NCBI RefSeq assembly: GCF_000971295.1
Contig: NZ_LANJ01000016.1
Coordinates: 186,001 to 250,000, forward strand
Length of the DNA: 64,000 nt
Reading direction: 5' to 3'
Source of the DNA: Devosia epidermidihirudinis
GTDB taxonomy: Bacteria; Pseudomonadota; Alphaproteobacteria; Rhizobiales; Devosiaceae
The position numbers were made by a program, and so were the translations under genes. Under the pieces are notes generated by a model. It was not told the DNA's origin, searched no databases, and saw only the letters and a program-made list of their open reading frames with translations. Positions within the stretch are counted from its first letter, which is position 1; each line of letters opens with the position of its first letter. Positions 44,383 to 52,313 of this stretch are shown here, piece by piece.

Positions 44383-44411
44383 CTTGAATGAATCCTGTCC
44401 CTGACCCATAT
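44383..44411 (+). promoter_or_regulatory. candidate heat-shock (RpoH-type) promoter for hsp20
   Basis: CTTGAAT at 44383-44389 and CCATAT at 44406-44411 resemble the alphaproteobacterial RpoH -35 and -10 elements, with 16 bases between. A start site near 44418 would give a leader of about 68 bases, the size expected of a ROSE thermometer. Confidence 0.4.
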
Positions 44412-44419
44412 CTGCCCAA

Positions 44420-44485
44420 GGCGCGCGATGCCAAGCTTTGATGGGTCCGCGCCGATACGTTGCTTGACGATCAAGGACGGAATGG
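44420..44485 (+). promoter_or_regulatory. ROSE-like RNA thermometer in the hsp20 leader
   Basis: The leader can fold into an upstream hairpin (GGCGCG at 44420-44425 with CGCGCC at 44448-44453) and a terminal hairpin in which TTGCTTGA pairs with TCAAGGA around the loop CGA (about 44460-44477). TTGCT opposite the AGGA ribosome site, with a mismatched G, is the defining feature of rhizobial ROSE elements. They hide the ribosome site at low temperature and melt on heat shock. Confidence 0.65.
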
Positions 44486-44905
44486 ATGTCGCGTGTTTCG
44501 GTATTTTCAGCTCCTTTTCTGCTCGGCTTCGAAGCCTTTGAGGAGCGTGTCGATCGGTTGGCCAAGGCCACCGATGGCTACCCGCCCTACAATATTGAGC
44601 GGACAGTCGATGCCGAAGGCACCGAGCGGTTTCTCGTGTCGATAGCCGTTGCCGGATTTGGCGTGGGTGAGCTCGAAGTGCTGGCCGAGGACAACCAGAT
44701 TGTGGTCCGTGGCCGACAGAAGGATGAAACGGGACGCGAGTTCCTGCACCGCGGTATCGCGGCGCGGCAATTCCAGCGTTCCTTCCTTCTTGCCGATGGC
44801 ATGATCGTGAAAGATGCAACTTTAGGGCATGGTATGCTCGTTGTTGCTATAGAGCGACCCAAGACGTCCAAGATCGCCCGCCGTATCGACATTCGCTCAC
44901 TCTGA
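44486..44905 (+). CDS. Hsp20 family small heat-shock protein
   Basis: A 139-residue alpha-crystallin-type chaperone that holds unfolded proteins. The N-terminal arm (SRVSVFSAPFLLGFEAFEER) is followed by an alpha-crystallin domain (about 35-125): YNIERTVDAEGTERFLVSIA, then GFGVGELEVLAEDNQIVVRG and a GMLVVAIERP end. It is of the rhizobial IbpA-like class with the start DGYPPYNIER. The probable RpoH promoter and ROSE-like leader predict control at both RNA synthesis and translation. DUF1150 follows after 15 bases. Confidence 0.93.
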   Translation: MSRVSVFSAPFLLGFEAFEERVDRLAKATDGYPPYNIERTVDAEGTERFLVSIAVAGFGVGELEVLAEDNQIVVRGRQKDETGREFLHRGIAARQFQRSFLLADGMIVKDATLGHGMLVVAIERPKTSKIARRIDIRSL

Positions 44906-44920
44906 GGAAAGGGCCGACAA

Positions 44921-45208
44921 ATGTATGAAAAACGCAATGACGAGGCCACGTCCGACACCCTGGTCCATCCGCTCAAGTTACTGACCCGCGCGCAGTTCGC
45001 CGCGCTGGGTGGGGATGCTGTCGCCTATGTGCGCTGTGTGCACGGCGATATCCTGTCCGCGATGGTCAAGGACGCCGAGTTCGAGAGCGATACCGATTAT
45101 CAGCTGGTGATGTCTGCTGACGGCAAGCCGCTACTGGTGACCGACACTGAAGATGCGGCGCTCGAATGGCTGGGCGAACAGAATTTGGGCCTGGCGACGC
45201 TGCACTAG
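44921..45208 (+). CDS. DUF1150 family protein
   Basis: A 95-residue acidic protein; the DUF1150 core runs from LTRAQFAALGGDAVAYVR to TEDAALEWLGEQNL. There is no membrane segment or catalytic motif. It lies 15 bases after hsp20 and shares its terminator, so both belong to one heat-controlled unit. The same pairing is seen in other rhizobia (established synteny). Function is unknown; a helper of the small heat-shock protein is a reasonable but untested inference. Confidence 0.85.
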   Translation: MYEKRNDEATSDTLVHPLKLLTRAQFAALGGDAVAYVRCVHGDILSAMVKDAEFESDTDYQLVMSADGKPLLVTDTEDAALEWLGEQNLGLATLH

Positions 45209-45233
45209 GCGCGCAACAGACCCCGCAAATGAG

Positions 45234-45261
45234 AAAACCCTCGGTCGTGACCGAGGGTTTT
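45234..45261. terminator. bidirectional terminator between DUF1150 and ptsN
   Basis: A perfect 12-bp stem (AAAACCCTCGGT at 45234-45245 with ACCGAGGGTTTT at 45250-45261) around CGTG. A-rich sequence on the left and T-rich on the right let it serve both convergent genes. Confidence 0.92.
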
Positions 45262-45282
45262 GTTTTGGGCTTATGCCGTTCC

Positions 45283-45750
45283 CTAAGCGGGGACGGTGTC
45301 GGCAAGCGGCGCCGTCAGGATTGTGTGGAGCTGGGCCGGATCATCGATCTGGCGCAGTTCATCGACAATCGAGTCGGTCCGCAGCAGGCGCGCAACGCGC
45401 GACAGTGCCTTGAGATGGTCTGCACCGGCCCCGGTGGGGGCCAGCAGCATGACAACGAGGTCAACGGGTTCATCATCGACCGAATCGAAGTCGATCGGAC
45501 TGGGCAGCCGGGCAAAGAGAGCGGTGACGCCATCAAGGCCCGCAATCTTGCCGTGCGGAATGGCAATACCATTCCCAAGGCCCGTAGAACCAAGTTCCTC
45601 GCGGCCAACAATGGCCGCAAGGATGTCGTTGACGGGAATCCCTGTCAGCTCGGAAGCTTTTTGAGAAAGGATTTCAAACAACTGGCGTTTTGTCTTCACG
45701 TCCGAGCAACAAAGCACGGCGCTCTCAGCCAGGATTTCGGCCAATTCCAT
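45283..45750 (-). CDS. ptsN: PTS IIA-like nitrogen regulatory protein
   Basis: A 155-residue EIIA-Ntr of the nitrogen phosphotransferase system, which regulates potassium transport and other processes according to its phosphorylation state. The phospho-acceptor His66 is in GNGIAIPHGKI. Family segments REELGSTGLG and VVMLLAPTGAGADHLKALS are present. It follows hpf after 48 bases. The order rpoN-hpf-ptsN matches most proteobacteria. The other members of the phosphorelay (ptsP, ptsO) are not in the window. Confidence 0.95.
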   Translation of the reverse strand: MELAEILAESAVLCCSDVKTKRQLFEILSQKASELTGIPVNDILAAIVGREELGSTGLGNGIAIPHGKIAGLDGVTALFARLPSPIDFDSVDDEPVDLVVMLLAPTGAGADHLKALSRVARLLRTDSIVDELRQIDDPAQLHTILTAPLADTVPA

Positions 45751-45798
45751 TAAACTTGCCTTAGAGTCAACTACGCTGGACTGTGGCGACCGGGCGCT

Positions 45799-46371
45799 TC
45801 AATTTGCCCCGAGGGCTGGATCGATCCAGCCAATATTGCCGTCGGAGCGGCGGTAAACCACATTCAGGCCGCCATGTCCAGCGTGGCGGAACATCACGAC
45901 CTGTCCGCCGGTCAAATCCAGCTCCATAACCGCCTCCTCGACGCTCATTTGACGCAGGTTTTTTGTAGTCTCGGCGATCACCGGTGGCGCGTAATCCTCA
46001 TCGAACTCGTCAATGTCGTCGGAGGCGCTAAACACTGTGTATTGCGCGGTTTCACCGTCGCCATTGGCCGCGCCACGACGGTGCGAGCGGAGTTTGCGAT
46101 TGTAACGGCGCAGGCGCTTTTCGATGTTGAGCGCCATCACTTCATAGGCCGCTGTCGCGTCATTGCCCTGGGCGCTGGCCTGCAGCGTCGCGCCGGTATC
46201 GAGGTGGACGACACAGTCCGCTCGGAAACCGATTCCATCGGGCGTGAGGGTGAGATGTCCGTCATAGCCGCCGTCGAAATATTTCGTGACGACGGTGGCG
46301 AAATGGTCCTGCGCTTTGCCGCGCAGTGCATCGCCGACGTCCATGTTCTTTCCCGAAACGCGTAAGGTCAT
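45799..46371 (-). CDS. hpf: ribosome hibernation-promoting factor, long form
   Basis: A 190-residue protein of the long HPF type that pairs 70S ribosomes into inactive 100S dimers. The N-terminal domain (about 1-100) binds near the decoding centre (MTLRVSGKNMDVGDALRGKA, RLRRYNRKLRSHRR). A variable acidic linker follows, then the C-terminal dimerisation domain (about 130-190, MSVEEAVMELDLTGGQVVMF, GGLNVVYRRSDGNIGWIDP). A purine-rich ribosome site (AAGAAGGAAGAGGAAG) directly precedes the ATG, suggesting strong translation. A hairpin sits in the leader at 46410-46442. Confidence 0.95.
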   Translation of the reverse strand: MTLRVSGKNMDVGDALRGKAQDHFATVVTKYFDGGYDGHLTLTPDGIGFRADCVVHLDTGATLQASAQGNDATAAYEVMALNIEKRLRRYNRKLRSHRRGAANGDGETAQYTVFSASDDIDEFDEDYAPPVIAETTKNLRQMSVEEAVMELDLTGGQVVMFRHAGHGGLNVVYRRSDGNIGWIDPALGAN

Positions 46372-46409
46372 GGCTTCCTCTTCCTTCTTGTCGTTGTAGT
46401 CGACACGAG

Positions 46410-46442
46410 GATCCCGAAAACCGTTTCCCGGAGTTCGGGATC
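46410..46442 (-). other. inverted repeat in the hpf leader
   Basis: GATCCCGAA (46410-46418) pairs perfectly with TTCGGGATC (46434-46442) around a 15-base loop. It starts 39 bases upstream of the hpf ATG. It could be an operator or a leader structure; no T-run follows, so it is not a normal terminator. The rest of the 248-base rpoN-hpf gap shows a short CTTCGC/GCGAAG hairpin near 46567-46590 and no gene. Confidence 0.4.
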
Positions 46443-46619
46443 ACGCCTACACCATCATCTGGGTATGGCGCAGGGGTGATGCTAGCCCTGCCGGGGGCCC
46501 CTCGCAATGCGCAAGACCCCCGTCGGGGCCGTTTATGGCTTGGACATCGCCATACATTGGCCTTAGCCTTCGCGGGCAGTTAAGGCGAAGCGCTGATTTG
46601 TCGACAGATCACGATGACG

Positions 46620-48131
46620 TTAGCTGGTGGCTTGCAGGTTCTTCTTCTGCCGGCGACGGATCACCGAGGAGGGGATGTTCATGCCCTCGCGGTACTTGGC
46701 CACAGTGCGGCGGGCCACATCGATCCCCTGCTCCTTCTGCAGCATCTCGGCGATGGTATCGTCCGACAGCACATCGGCCAGCGTTTCTGCCTCGATCAGC
46801 TGGCGAATGCGGTGACGCACCGCTTCGGCCGAGTGCTCGCTCCCACCATCGCTGGAGGCAATGGCGGTGGTGAAGAAGTATTTCATCTCGAACAGACCGC
46901 GCGGCGTCGCCAGATATTTGTTTGAGGTAACGCGGCTGACGGTCGATTCGTGCATTTCGATGGTTTCGGCGACCATTTTGAGCGTCATCGGGCGCAAATG
47001 CGCGATGCCGTGGGTCAAAAAGCCATCCTGCTGCCGCACGATTTCGGCGGCGACCTTGAGAATGGTCTGTGCCCGCTGATCAAGGCTTTTGGTCAGCCAG
47101 TTGGCGGTGGCCAGGCAATCGCTGAGGAACGCCTTTTCGCCGGGATCGCGGGTCTTTTTGGTCACCGTCGCATAGTAGACGCGATTGACCAGAACGCGCG
47201 GCAACGTCTCCGAATTCAGCTCGATCTGCCAGGTGCCATCGGGCCCTTTGCGCACGAACACGTCGGGCACCACTGATTCGACCGGGCCACTGTCAAAGGC
47301 CAGGCCCGGGCGCGGGTCGAGCAGCCGAATTTCGGCCAGCATGTCGTTGAGATCTTCGCGGTCGCAGCCGACCGCACGCATCAGGCCGGCCATGTTGTGC
47401 TCGGCCAGCATGTCGAGATGACCCAATAGGGCCTGCATCATCGGATCGAGCCGGTCCCGCTCGCGCAATTGCAGGGCGAGGCATTCGGGCACGGTGCGGG
47501 CAAACACCCCCACCGGATCGCAGCCTTGCAGGGCCTCAAGCACCGCCTCGACGTCGGCAAGCTCGGCGCCGAGTTGTTCAGCAATGGCGCTGGGTTCGGC
47601 GACGAGGTAGCCCGCTTCGTTGAGGCCGTCGATCAGATGCAGCGCGATCAGCCGGTCGGCTGTCGTGCGCAGCAGCATATTGGCCTGCGCTTCCAAGTGA
47701 TCGGACAGCACCGGGCGCGAGGCGACGAACTGGTCGATATCGGGGGCTTCGCCGGTGGCGCTGCTGCCGTCGCGATCCAGCCGGCTCGATGGATTGAGCT
47801 GATCCTGCGCACTCTGATCGGGAAACACGTTGTCGACCGCTGTATCATAGCCATCGGCGATGGAATCAGCGTCCTGGATGCGATCGCCGCGATCGACGGT
47901 GTCTTCATAGGCGCTGATTTCGGTGGAGCGTTCGGGCGCTTCACTGGACTCATTGTCGCCGGGCTCGCTGCCATCCTCGCGCTCCAGCAGCGGGTTGCGC
48001 AGCAGCTCGGCGTCGACGAATTCGTTGAGCTCAAGGTGGCTCAACTGAAGCATCCGGATGGACTGCATCAGCTGCGGCGTCAGTGTCAGGCTCTGGGCCT
48101 GCCTAAATTCCAGACGCGGCGAAAGTGCCAT
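46620..48131 (-). CDS. rpoN: RNA polymerase sigma-54 factor
   Basis: A 503-residue alternative sigma factor. Region I (SLTLTPQLMQSIRMLQLSHLEL-type, Gln-rich) interacts with enhancer proteins; an acidic region II follows (about 50-120). Region III holds the core-binding domain, the helix-turn-helix near TVSRVTSNKYLATPRG, and the diagnostic RpoN box as RRTVAKYREGMNIPSS near the C-terminus. It reads -24/-12 promoters such as the one before glnK in this window. It follows lptB by 132 bases, an order conserved across proteobacteria. Confidence 0.97.
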   Translation of the reverse strand: MALSPRLEFRQAQSLTLTPQLMQSIRMLQLSHLELNEFVDAELLRNPLLEREDGSEPGDNESSEAPERSTEISAYEDTVDRGDRIQDADSIADGYDTAVDNVFPDQSAQDQLNPSSRLDRDGSSATGEAPDIDQFVASRPVLSDHLEAQANMLLRTTADRLIALHLIDGLNEAGYLVAEPSAIAEQLGAELADVEAVLEALQGCDPVGVFARTVPECLALQLRERDRLDPMMQALLGHLDMLAEHNMAGLMRAVGCDREDLNDMLAEIRLLDPRPGLAFDSGPVESVVPDVFVRKGPDGTWQIELNSETLPRVLVNRVYYATVTKKTRDPGEKAFLSDCLATANWLTKSLDQRAQTILKVAAEIVRQQDGFLTHGIAHLRPMTLKMVAETIEMHESTVSRVTSNKYLATPRGLFEMKYFFTTAIASSDGGSEHSAEAVRHRIRQLIEAETLADVLSDDTIAEMLQKEQGIDVARRTVAKYREGMNIPSSVIRRRQKKNLQATS

Positions 48132-48263
48132 TAATGGAGTACCTTAGCGCAAACAAAGGCCGTTTCCGGCCGCTTCCCGCGCGGACCATGACTCATTTCC
48201 GGGCAGGGGGCAAGCCGGAGGGCAAGTTCTGTGCCAAGTGGCCGGGGATGTTTGCTGGGCGCC

Positions 48264-49022
48264 CTAGAGCTCGAAACTCTCGCCCAGATAGACCCGGCGC
48301 GCATCGGGGTCGGCACTGATGGTTTCCGGGCGACCCTGGATCATCACCTTGCCGCCATGGATCACATAGGCACGGTCCACCAGCCCCAGCGTCTCGCGCA
48401 CGGCATGGTCGGTGATGAGAACGCCAATGCCGCGCTTGGTGAGCTGTCGCACCAGCCCTTTGACCTCGGCCACGGCAATCGGATCAACGCCCGCGAACGG
48501 TTCGTCGAGCAGCATGAAGATCGGGTCGGCCGCCAGGGCGCGGGCGATCTCGACGCGACGACGCTCGCCGCCCGACAGAGCCAATGCGTTGGACTTGGCG
48601 AGATGCCCGATGGAAAATTCCTCTAGCAAGGAGGCCAGTCGCGCCTTGCGCTCGCTGCGGTCCCGAACGTGATTTTCCAGTACCGCCATGATGTTATCGG
48701 TGACGCTAAGGCCGCGAAAGATCGACGGCTCCTGCGGCAGATAGCCAATGCCCAGCCGTCCGCGCTGGAACAACGGCAAATGAGTGATTGGGCGCCCATC
48801 AAGGTGGATCTCGCCGCCGTCGGGTTTCACCAGCCCCATGATCATGGTGAAAACGGTGGTCTTGCCCGCGCCATTGGGGCCGAGCAGGCCAACAGCCTCG
48901 CCCCGACGCACGGCGATGGACACATCGCGCACAACGGTGCGCTTACCAAAGCTCTTGGCAAGGCTGTGGGCAACCAGCCAGCCTGTCTGGTCGATACGCG
49001 GCTTGGTTTCGATGTCGGTCAT
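48264..49022 (-). CDS. lptB: LPS export ABC transporter ATP-binding protein
   Basis: A 252-residue ABC ATPase that powers extraction of LPS from the inner membrane through LptFG. Walker A is LLGPNGAGKTTVFTMIMGL, the signature is LSGGERRRVEIARAL, Walker B is IFMLLDEPFAGVDP and the switch His is in VLITDH. A short N-terminal extension (TDIETKPRIDQ) is typical of rhizobia. The ATG at 49022 overlaps the lptA stop by four bases. Confidence 0.96.
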   Translation of the reverse strand: MTDIETKPRIDQTGWLVAHSLAKSFGKRTVVRDVSIAVRRGEAVGLLGPNGAGKTTVFTMIMGLVKPDGGEIHLDGRPITHLPLFQRGRLGIGYLPQEPSIFRGLSVTDNIMAVLENHVRDRSERKARLASLLEEFSIGHLAKSNALALSGGERRRVEIARALAADPIFMLLDEPFAGVDPIAVAEVKGLVRQLTKRGIGVLITDHAVRETLGLVDRAYVIHGGKVMIQGRPETISADPDARRVYLGESFEL

Positions 49023-49471
49023 TGCGAGGTGAAGACCCCGGTCACGCGGCCACCGCCGGTGCTGGTAAAGGTCGAGACATTGGTCTTCATGTTCACCACC
49101 AGCTCGCTGGCGTTCACCGTACCACCGGAATTGGTGACCTTCACATTGCCGGTGAGGCGTAGCAACTGATCGGCCGGGGTAAACACCGCGTGCTCGCCCG
49201 TCGCGTCCTGATCGGAGGTCTTGAGGCGCACGGAACCCGACGCGTCAAAGGTCTTGATATCGGACGTGCCACCCTCGCCATAAATCGCGACGACTTTGGG
49301 TGCCCAGACAGTCACCGTTGGGTGGGTCACCACGACATTGCCGGTGAACACGGCCTGGTGGGTGGTTTCATCCAGCGTAAATTGGTCTGCGGTGATGTTC
49401 ACCTTTTGCTGTGCCAGCGCAGGGCTGGCGAGCAAAGCAAGGGCTGCGGCGATCAAAAGGTGTCGTTTCAT
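49019..49471 (-). CDS. lptA: LPS transport periplasmic protein LptA
   Basis: A 150-residue periplasmic protein with a signal peptide (KRHLLIAAALALLASPALAQ). The mature part is a beta-jellyroll of the OstA/LptA type (ITADQFTLDETTHQAVFTGN, then LRLTGNVKVTNSGGTVNASE) that forms the bridge carrying LPS to the outer membrane. It overlaps lptC upstream and lptB downstream by four bases each, so lptC-lptA-lptB are translated as a coupled set. Confidence 0.93.
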   Translation of the reverse strand: MKRHLLIAAALALLASPALAQQKVNITADQFTLDETTHQAVFTGNVVVTHPTVTVWAPKVVAIYGEGGTSDIKTFDASGSVRLKTSDQDATGEHAVFTPADQLLRLTGNVKVTNSGGTVNASELVVNMKTNVSTFTSTGGGRVTGVFTSQ

Positions 49472-50121
49472 GGAATAGCCGCTCCGTCCGTTGCGCTACC
49501 TGGCGTATCGGGCAAGGTGACGCTGACATTGGAAAAAGTCCAGATCATCGCCTTGGCATCGTAGTGCATCGTCTCTGCGATCACAGTCGTTCCGTTCGCG
49601 TAATTGATGTCGACCGGTCCCTGACTGTCGAGTGTCTGGCTTTCGGCTCGAAAGACCGAACGGCTGAACTCGCCTTTCGTGCCATCTGAATCCTCGAAAT
49701 AGGCGCGCCCGTCGATGGTCACTTGTTCGCGGGTGGTATCGAGCAAGGCCTCTTCGGTGTTGACGTTCATGGTCGTGCCCTTGGGGCTGTTGACGACCAA
49801 TGCCGCATCGATGAGGTTGATCTTGTCGGTCGAGGTCAGTGGCGCCTCGGCCATCGAGGCCCAGACGCGATAGGCCGAGCCATCGTCCAATAGGCCCGAA
49901 TACTCGGGCGCCTCCACGGTGACGCGGTCCCGGGTCACGGCGATCTTGTCGATGCCGAAGCGATTGGCGATGCTGGAGATATATATCTGCAGCATCAACC
50001 CAATCAGCAGGACTGCGCCAGCCAGCGGCAAGCCGATGCGCAGCACCGCCACCACGCGATTGCGCGTGGCGAGGCGCTGGTAGATCGCAAGGCGTTGTGC
50101 TGCGTCGCCGTGGCTGTCCAT
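49468..50121 (-). CDS. lptC: LPS export protein LptC
   Basis: A 217-residue inner-membrane protein with one helix near the N-terminus (about 27-50, VLRIGLPLAGAVLLIGLMLQ) and a periplasmic LptC jellyroll (EYSGLLDDGSAYRVWASMAE, then MNVNTEEALLDTTREQVTID). It receives LPS from LptBFG and passes it to LptA. TTAGGA precedes the ATG. It begins six bases after the rnd stop, so RNase D may be cotranscribed with the LPS export genes. Confidence 0.92.
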   Translation of the reverse strand: MDSHGDAAQRLAIYQRLATRNRVVAVLRIGLPLAGAVLLIGLMLQIYISSIANRFGIDKIAVTRDRVTVEAPEYSGLLDDGSAYRVWASMAEAPLTSTDKINLIDAALVVNSPKGTTMNVNTEEALLDTTREQVTIDGRAYFEDSDGTKGEFSRSVFRAESQTLDSQGPVDINYANGTTVIAETMHYDAKAMIWTFSNVSVTLPDTPGSATDGAAIP

Positions 50122-50127
50122 TGCGTC

Positions 50128-50742
50128 CTAACTGTGTGCGAAAATGTCGGTTTCGCCCCAACCCAGCAGATCGAGTTCGCAGCGTGTCTTGAGGAACTCA
50201 AAGCACTCCTGCGCGATCTCGTAGCGCTTTTCGCGCTTCAGCATGCGGTCGAGGTGGCGCTTGAGATCGTGCAGATACAGCACGTCGGATGCCGCATATT
50301 CGAGCTGCGCATCGGTGAGCTTTTCCGCCCCCCAATCCGAGCTCTGCTGCTGCTTGGAGAGATCGACATTAAGCAGCTCGCGCACGAGCTCTTTCAGGCC
50401 ATGTCGGTCGGTATAGGTGCGTACCAGCTTGGACGCGATCTTGGTGCAATAGATCGGGCCGGTGACGACGCCGAAGCGGTTCTTCAAAGCGGCGACATCA
50501 AAGCGCGCATAGTGGAAGATCTTGGTGACATTGGCGTCGCCGAGCAACTTGACCAGATTGGGTGCGTCGTTGCTGTCCTGGGCAATCTGCACAATGTCGG
50601 CGCTGCCGTCGCCCGGCGACAGCTGGATGACGCAAAGACGGTCGCGCAGCGGATTGAGCCCCATGGTCTCGGTATCGATGGCCACTTCGCGGCCGTAGCG
50701 GGACAGGTCGGGCAGGTCGCCACGGTGCAGTCTGATGGTCAT
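50128..50742 (-). CDS. rnd: ribonuclease D (exonuclease domain only)
   Basis: A 204-residue DEDDy exoribonuclease active in tRNA 3' end maturation. Catalytic segments are AIDTETMGLNPL (Asp, Glu), FHYARFDVAAL (Asp) and YAASDVLYLHDL (Tyr, Asp). The HRDC domains that make E. coli RNase D 375 residues long are missing, as is common in rhizobia. I choose ATG 50742 (protein begins MTIRLH, as in relatives I recall); a GTG at 50751 would add three residues. Confidence 0.93.
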   Translation of the reverse strand: MTIRLHRGDLPDLSRYGREVAIDTETMGLNPLRDRLCVIQLSPGDGSADIVQIAQDSNDAPNLVKLLGDANVTKIFHYARFDVAALKNRFGVVTGPIYCTKIASKLVRTYTDRHGLKELVRELLNVDLSKQQQSSDWGAEKLTDAQLEYAASDVLYLHDLKRHLDRMLKREKRYEIAQECFEFLKTRCELDLLGWGETDIFAHS

Positions 50743-50827
50743 GATGCTCACATATATCTGGCGTTTTTACCCTGATGACATAGCAACGGGGCAATGGAAA
50801 GGCACGCTAGCGGCAAAGCGCCCTCAA

Positions 50828-52051
50828 CTATAAGGGCAGTCCGCTCAGCAGCTTGGGACCCGAGGTCGAAACGCCTGATGCCGTGCGGATCAGTGCCGCC
50901 TTGACCGGGCCGGCGCGATCGATAAGCCCCAGCCCGAAGTCGCGAATGGCCCGGACGGGCGCCACATCATTGGAGAACAGGCGATTGAGCCCATCGGTCA
51001 TCGCCGCCATGCTGGCCGTGTCGAGCCGCCGCCAGGACTGGTAGCGCTCGAGCACGTCATCGCCGCCATGATCGAGCCCCAACCGGATCGCGTCGACCAC
51101 GGTTTCGGCCAGTGCCGCGACGTCCTTGAGACCAAGATTGAGCCCTTGACCGGCAATGGGATGCACCACGTGGGCGGCGTCGCCCACCAGAGCAAGCCGT
51201 GGCGCGATGAAGCTGCGCGCGATCTGTAGCCTGAGCGGAAAGCCCATCAGCTTTTCCTCGACAGTCACGGCGCCAAGGCTTGAGCCCATGACGTCTTCGA
51301 TTTCGCGCGCGAGGCTTTCGGCATCCATGGCGAGAAAGCGTGGTGCGTCGTCGGTTCGCTCGGTCCATACCAAAGAGGACCGATTGCCGGGGAGGGGCAG
51401 GCTGGCAAAGGGCCCGGCTGGGCGGAAGTGCTCATAAGCCGCGCCATTGTGCGGCAGGGTGTGGGCAATGGTGGTGACAAGGCCAGTCTGGCCGTAATCA
51501 TGCCCGGTGACGCCAATGCCTGCCCAATTGCGCAGGGCCGATTGCGCGCCATCTGCTGCGACCACGAGGGGGGCGACGAGGATGCGGCCATCGGCCAGCA
51601 CAAGCTGGGCGCTACCACTCTCATTGATAAGCTGGGTGATCTCGGCGGGTGCGATGACGCTGATGCGCTCGCGGGCTGCATTGAGCAGGACTTCTCCGCT
51701 CAGCCGGTTGGGCACCATATGGGCGAAGGCTTCGCCCGGCGCGACTTCGCCGCCAAATTCGAGAAATTGCGGCCGTGCGATATCGCCCTTGCCCGAGTCG
51801 GTGATCCGCATCTCTGTGATGGGCTGCGCGCCATCGGCCATGGCGGCCCAGACGCCCAGCGCCTCAAACACCCGGCGCACGCCTGCAGCAATGGCCGAAG
51901 CGCGGTTGTCGCGCGGCACCGTCAGGGGGCGCCGATCCACCAGCCCGACCTTGATGCCACGAGCCGATTGCACCAGCGCCAGCGCCAGGGTCAGTCCCAC
52001 CGGGCCCCCTCCCACGATCAGTACGTCAAAGCGTTCTGTCGGCTGCGTCAT
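50828..52051 (-). CDS. UbiH/UbiF family FAD-dependent hydroxylase
   Basis: A 407-residue flavoprotein monooxygenase of ubiquinone biosynthesis. The FAD-binding start is VLIVGGGPVGLTLALALVQS, the middle has VVAADGAQSALR, and the ribityl-binding motif is LVGDAAHVVHPIAGQGLNLG. Which ring position it hydroxylates (UbiH, UbiF, UbiI or UbiL role) cannot be read from sequence. AAAGGAGACC precedes ATG 52051; earlier in-frame ATGs lack a ribosome site. It is divergent from glnK with 262 bases between. Confidence 0.9.
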   Translation of the reverse strand: MTQPTERFDVLIVGGGPVGLTLALALVQSARGIKVGLVDRRPLTVPRDNRASAIAAGVRRVFEALGVWAAMADGAQPITEMRITDSGKGDIARPQFLEFGGEVAPGEAFAHMVPNRLSGEVLLNAARERISVIAPAEITQLINESGSAQLVLADGRILVAPLVVAADGAQSALRNWAGIGVTGHDYGQTGLVTTIAHTLPHNGAAYEHFRPAGPFASLPLPGNRSSLVWTERTDDAPRFLAMDAESLAREIEDVMGSSLGAVTVEEKLMGFPLRLQIARSFIAPRLALVGDAAHVVHPIAGQGLNLGLKDVAALAETVVDAIRLGLDHGGDDVLERYQSWRRLDTASMAAMTDGLNRLFSNDVAPVRAIRDFGLGLIDRAGPVKAALIRTASGVSTSGPKLLSGLPL

Positions 52052-52153
52052 GCTGGTCTCCTTTGCACGCATTTGCGCTCCTGCCCCCCATTTGCGCAAG
52101 CGTCTGAACGTCGCGCGTGCAGTGCCTGTTTTTTGCACAGCGTCCCTTCAAAC

Positions 52154-52170
52154 TGCACAAATTGCGAGCA
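52154..52170. promoter_or_regulatory. candidate NtrC enhancer site
   Basis: TGCACAAATTGCGAGCA fits the NtrC dyad TGCAC-N7-GTGCA with one mismatch in ten. It is 83-99 bases upstream of the -24/-12 promoter, the usual enhancer distance. Confidence 0.55.
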
Positions 52171-52252
52171 ATCGCGATCACCAGATTTGAGCAGGGATTG
52201 TGCGTAAATGCTAAGCCGCTGAATCAAAACATATTTTTCATGTGGCCAAAAG

Positions 52253-52268
52253 TTGGCACGGCGCTTGA
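52253..52268 (+). promoter_or_regulatory. sigma-54 (-24/-12) promoter of glnK-amtB
   Basis: TTGGCACGGCGCTTGA matches the consensus TTGGCAC-N5-TTGC, with GG and the -12 element separated by ten bases; only the last C is A here. It is 46 bases upstream of the glnK ATG. The rpoN gene itself is in this window. Confidence 0.8.
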
Positions 52269-52313
52269 GTCTAGGAAGGCATCCAGACCGCGCCAAGTCG
52301 CAAAGGGGCACAC

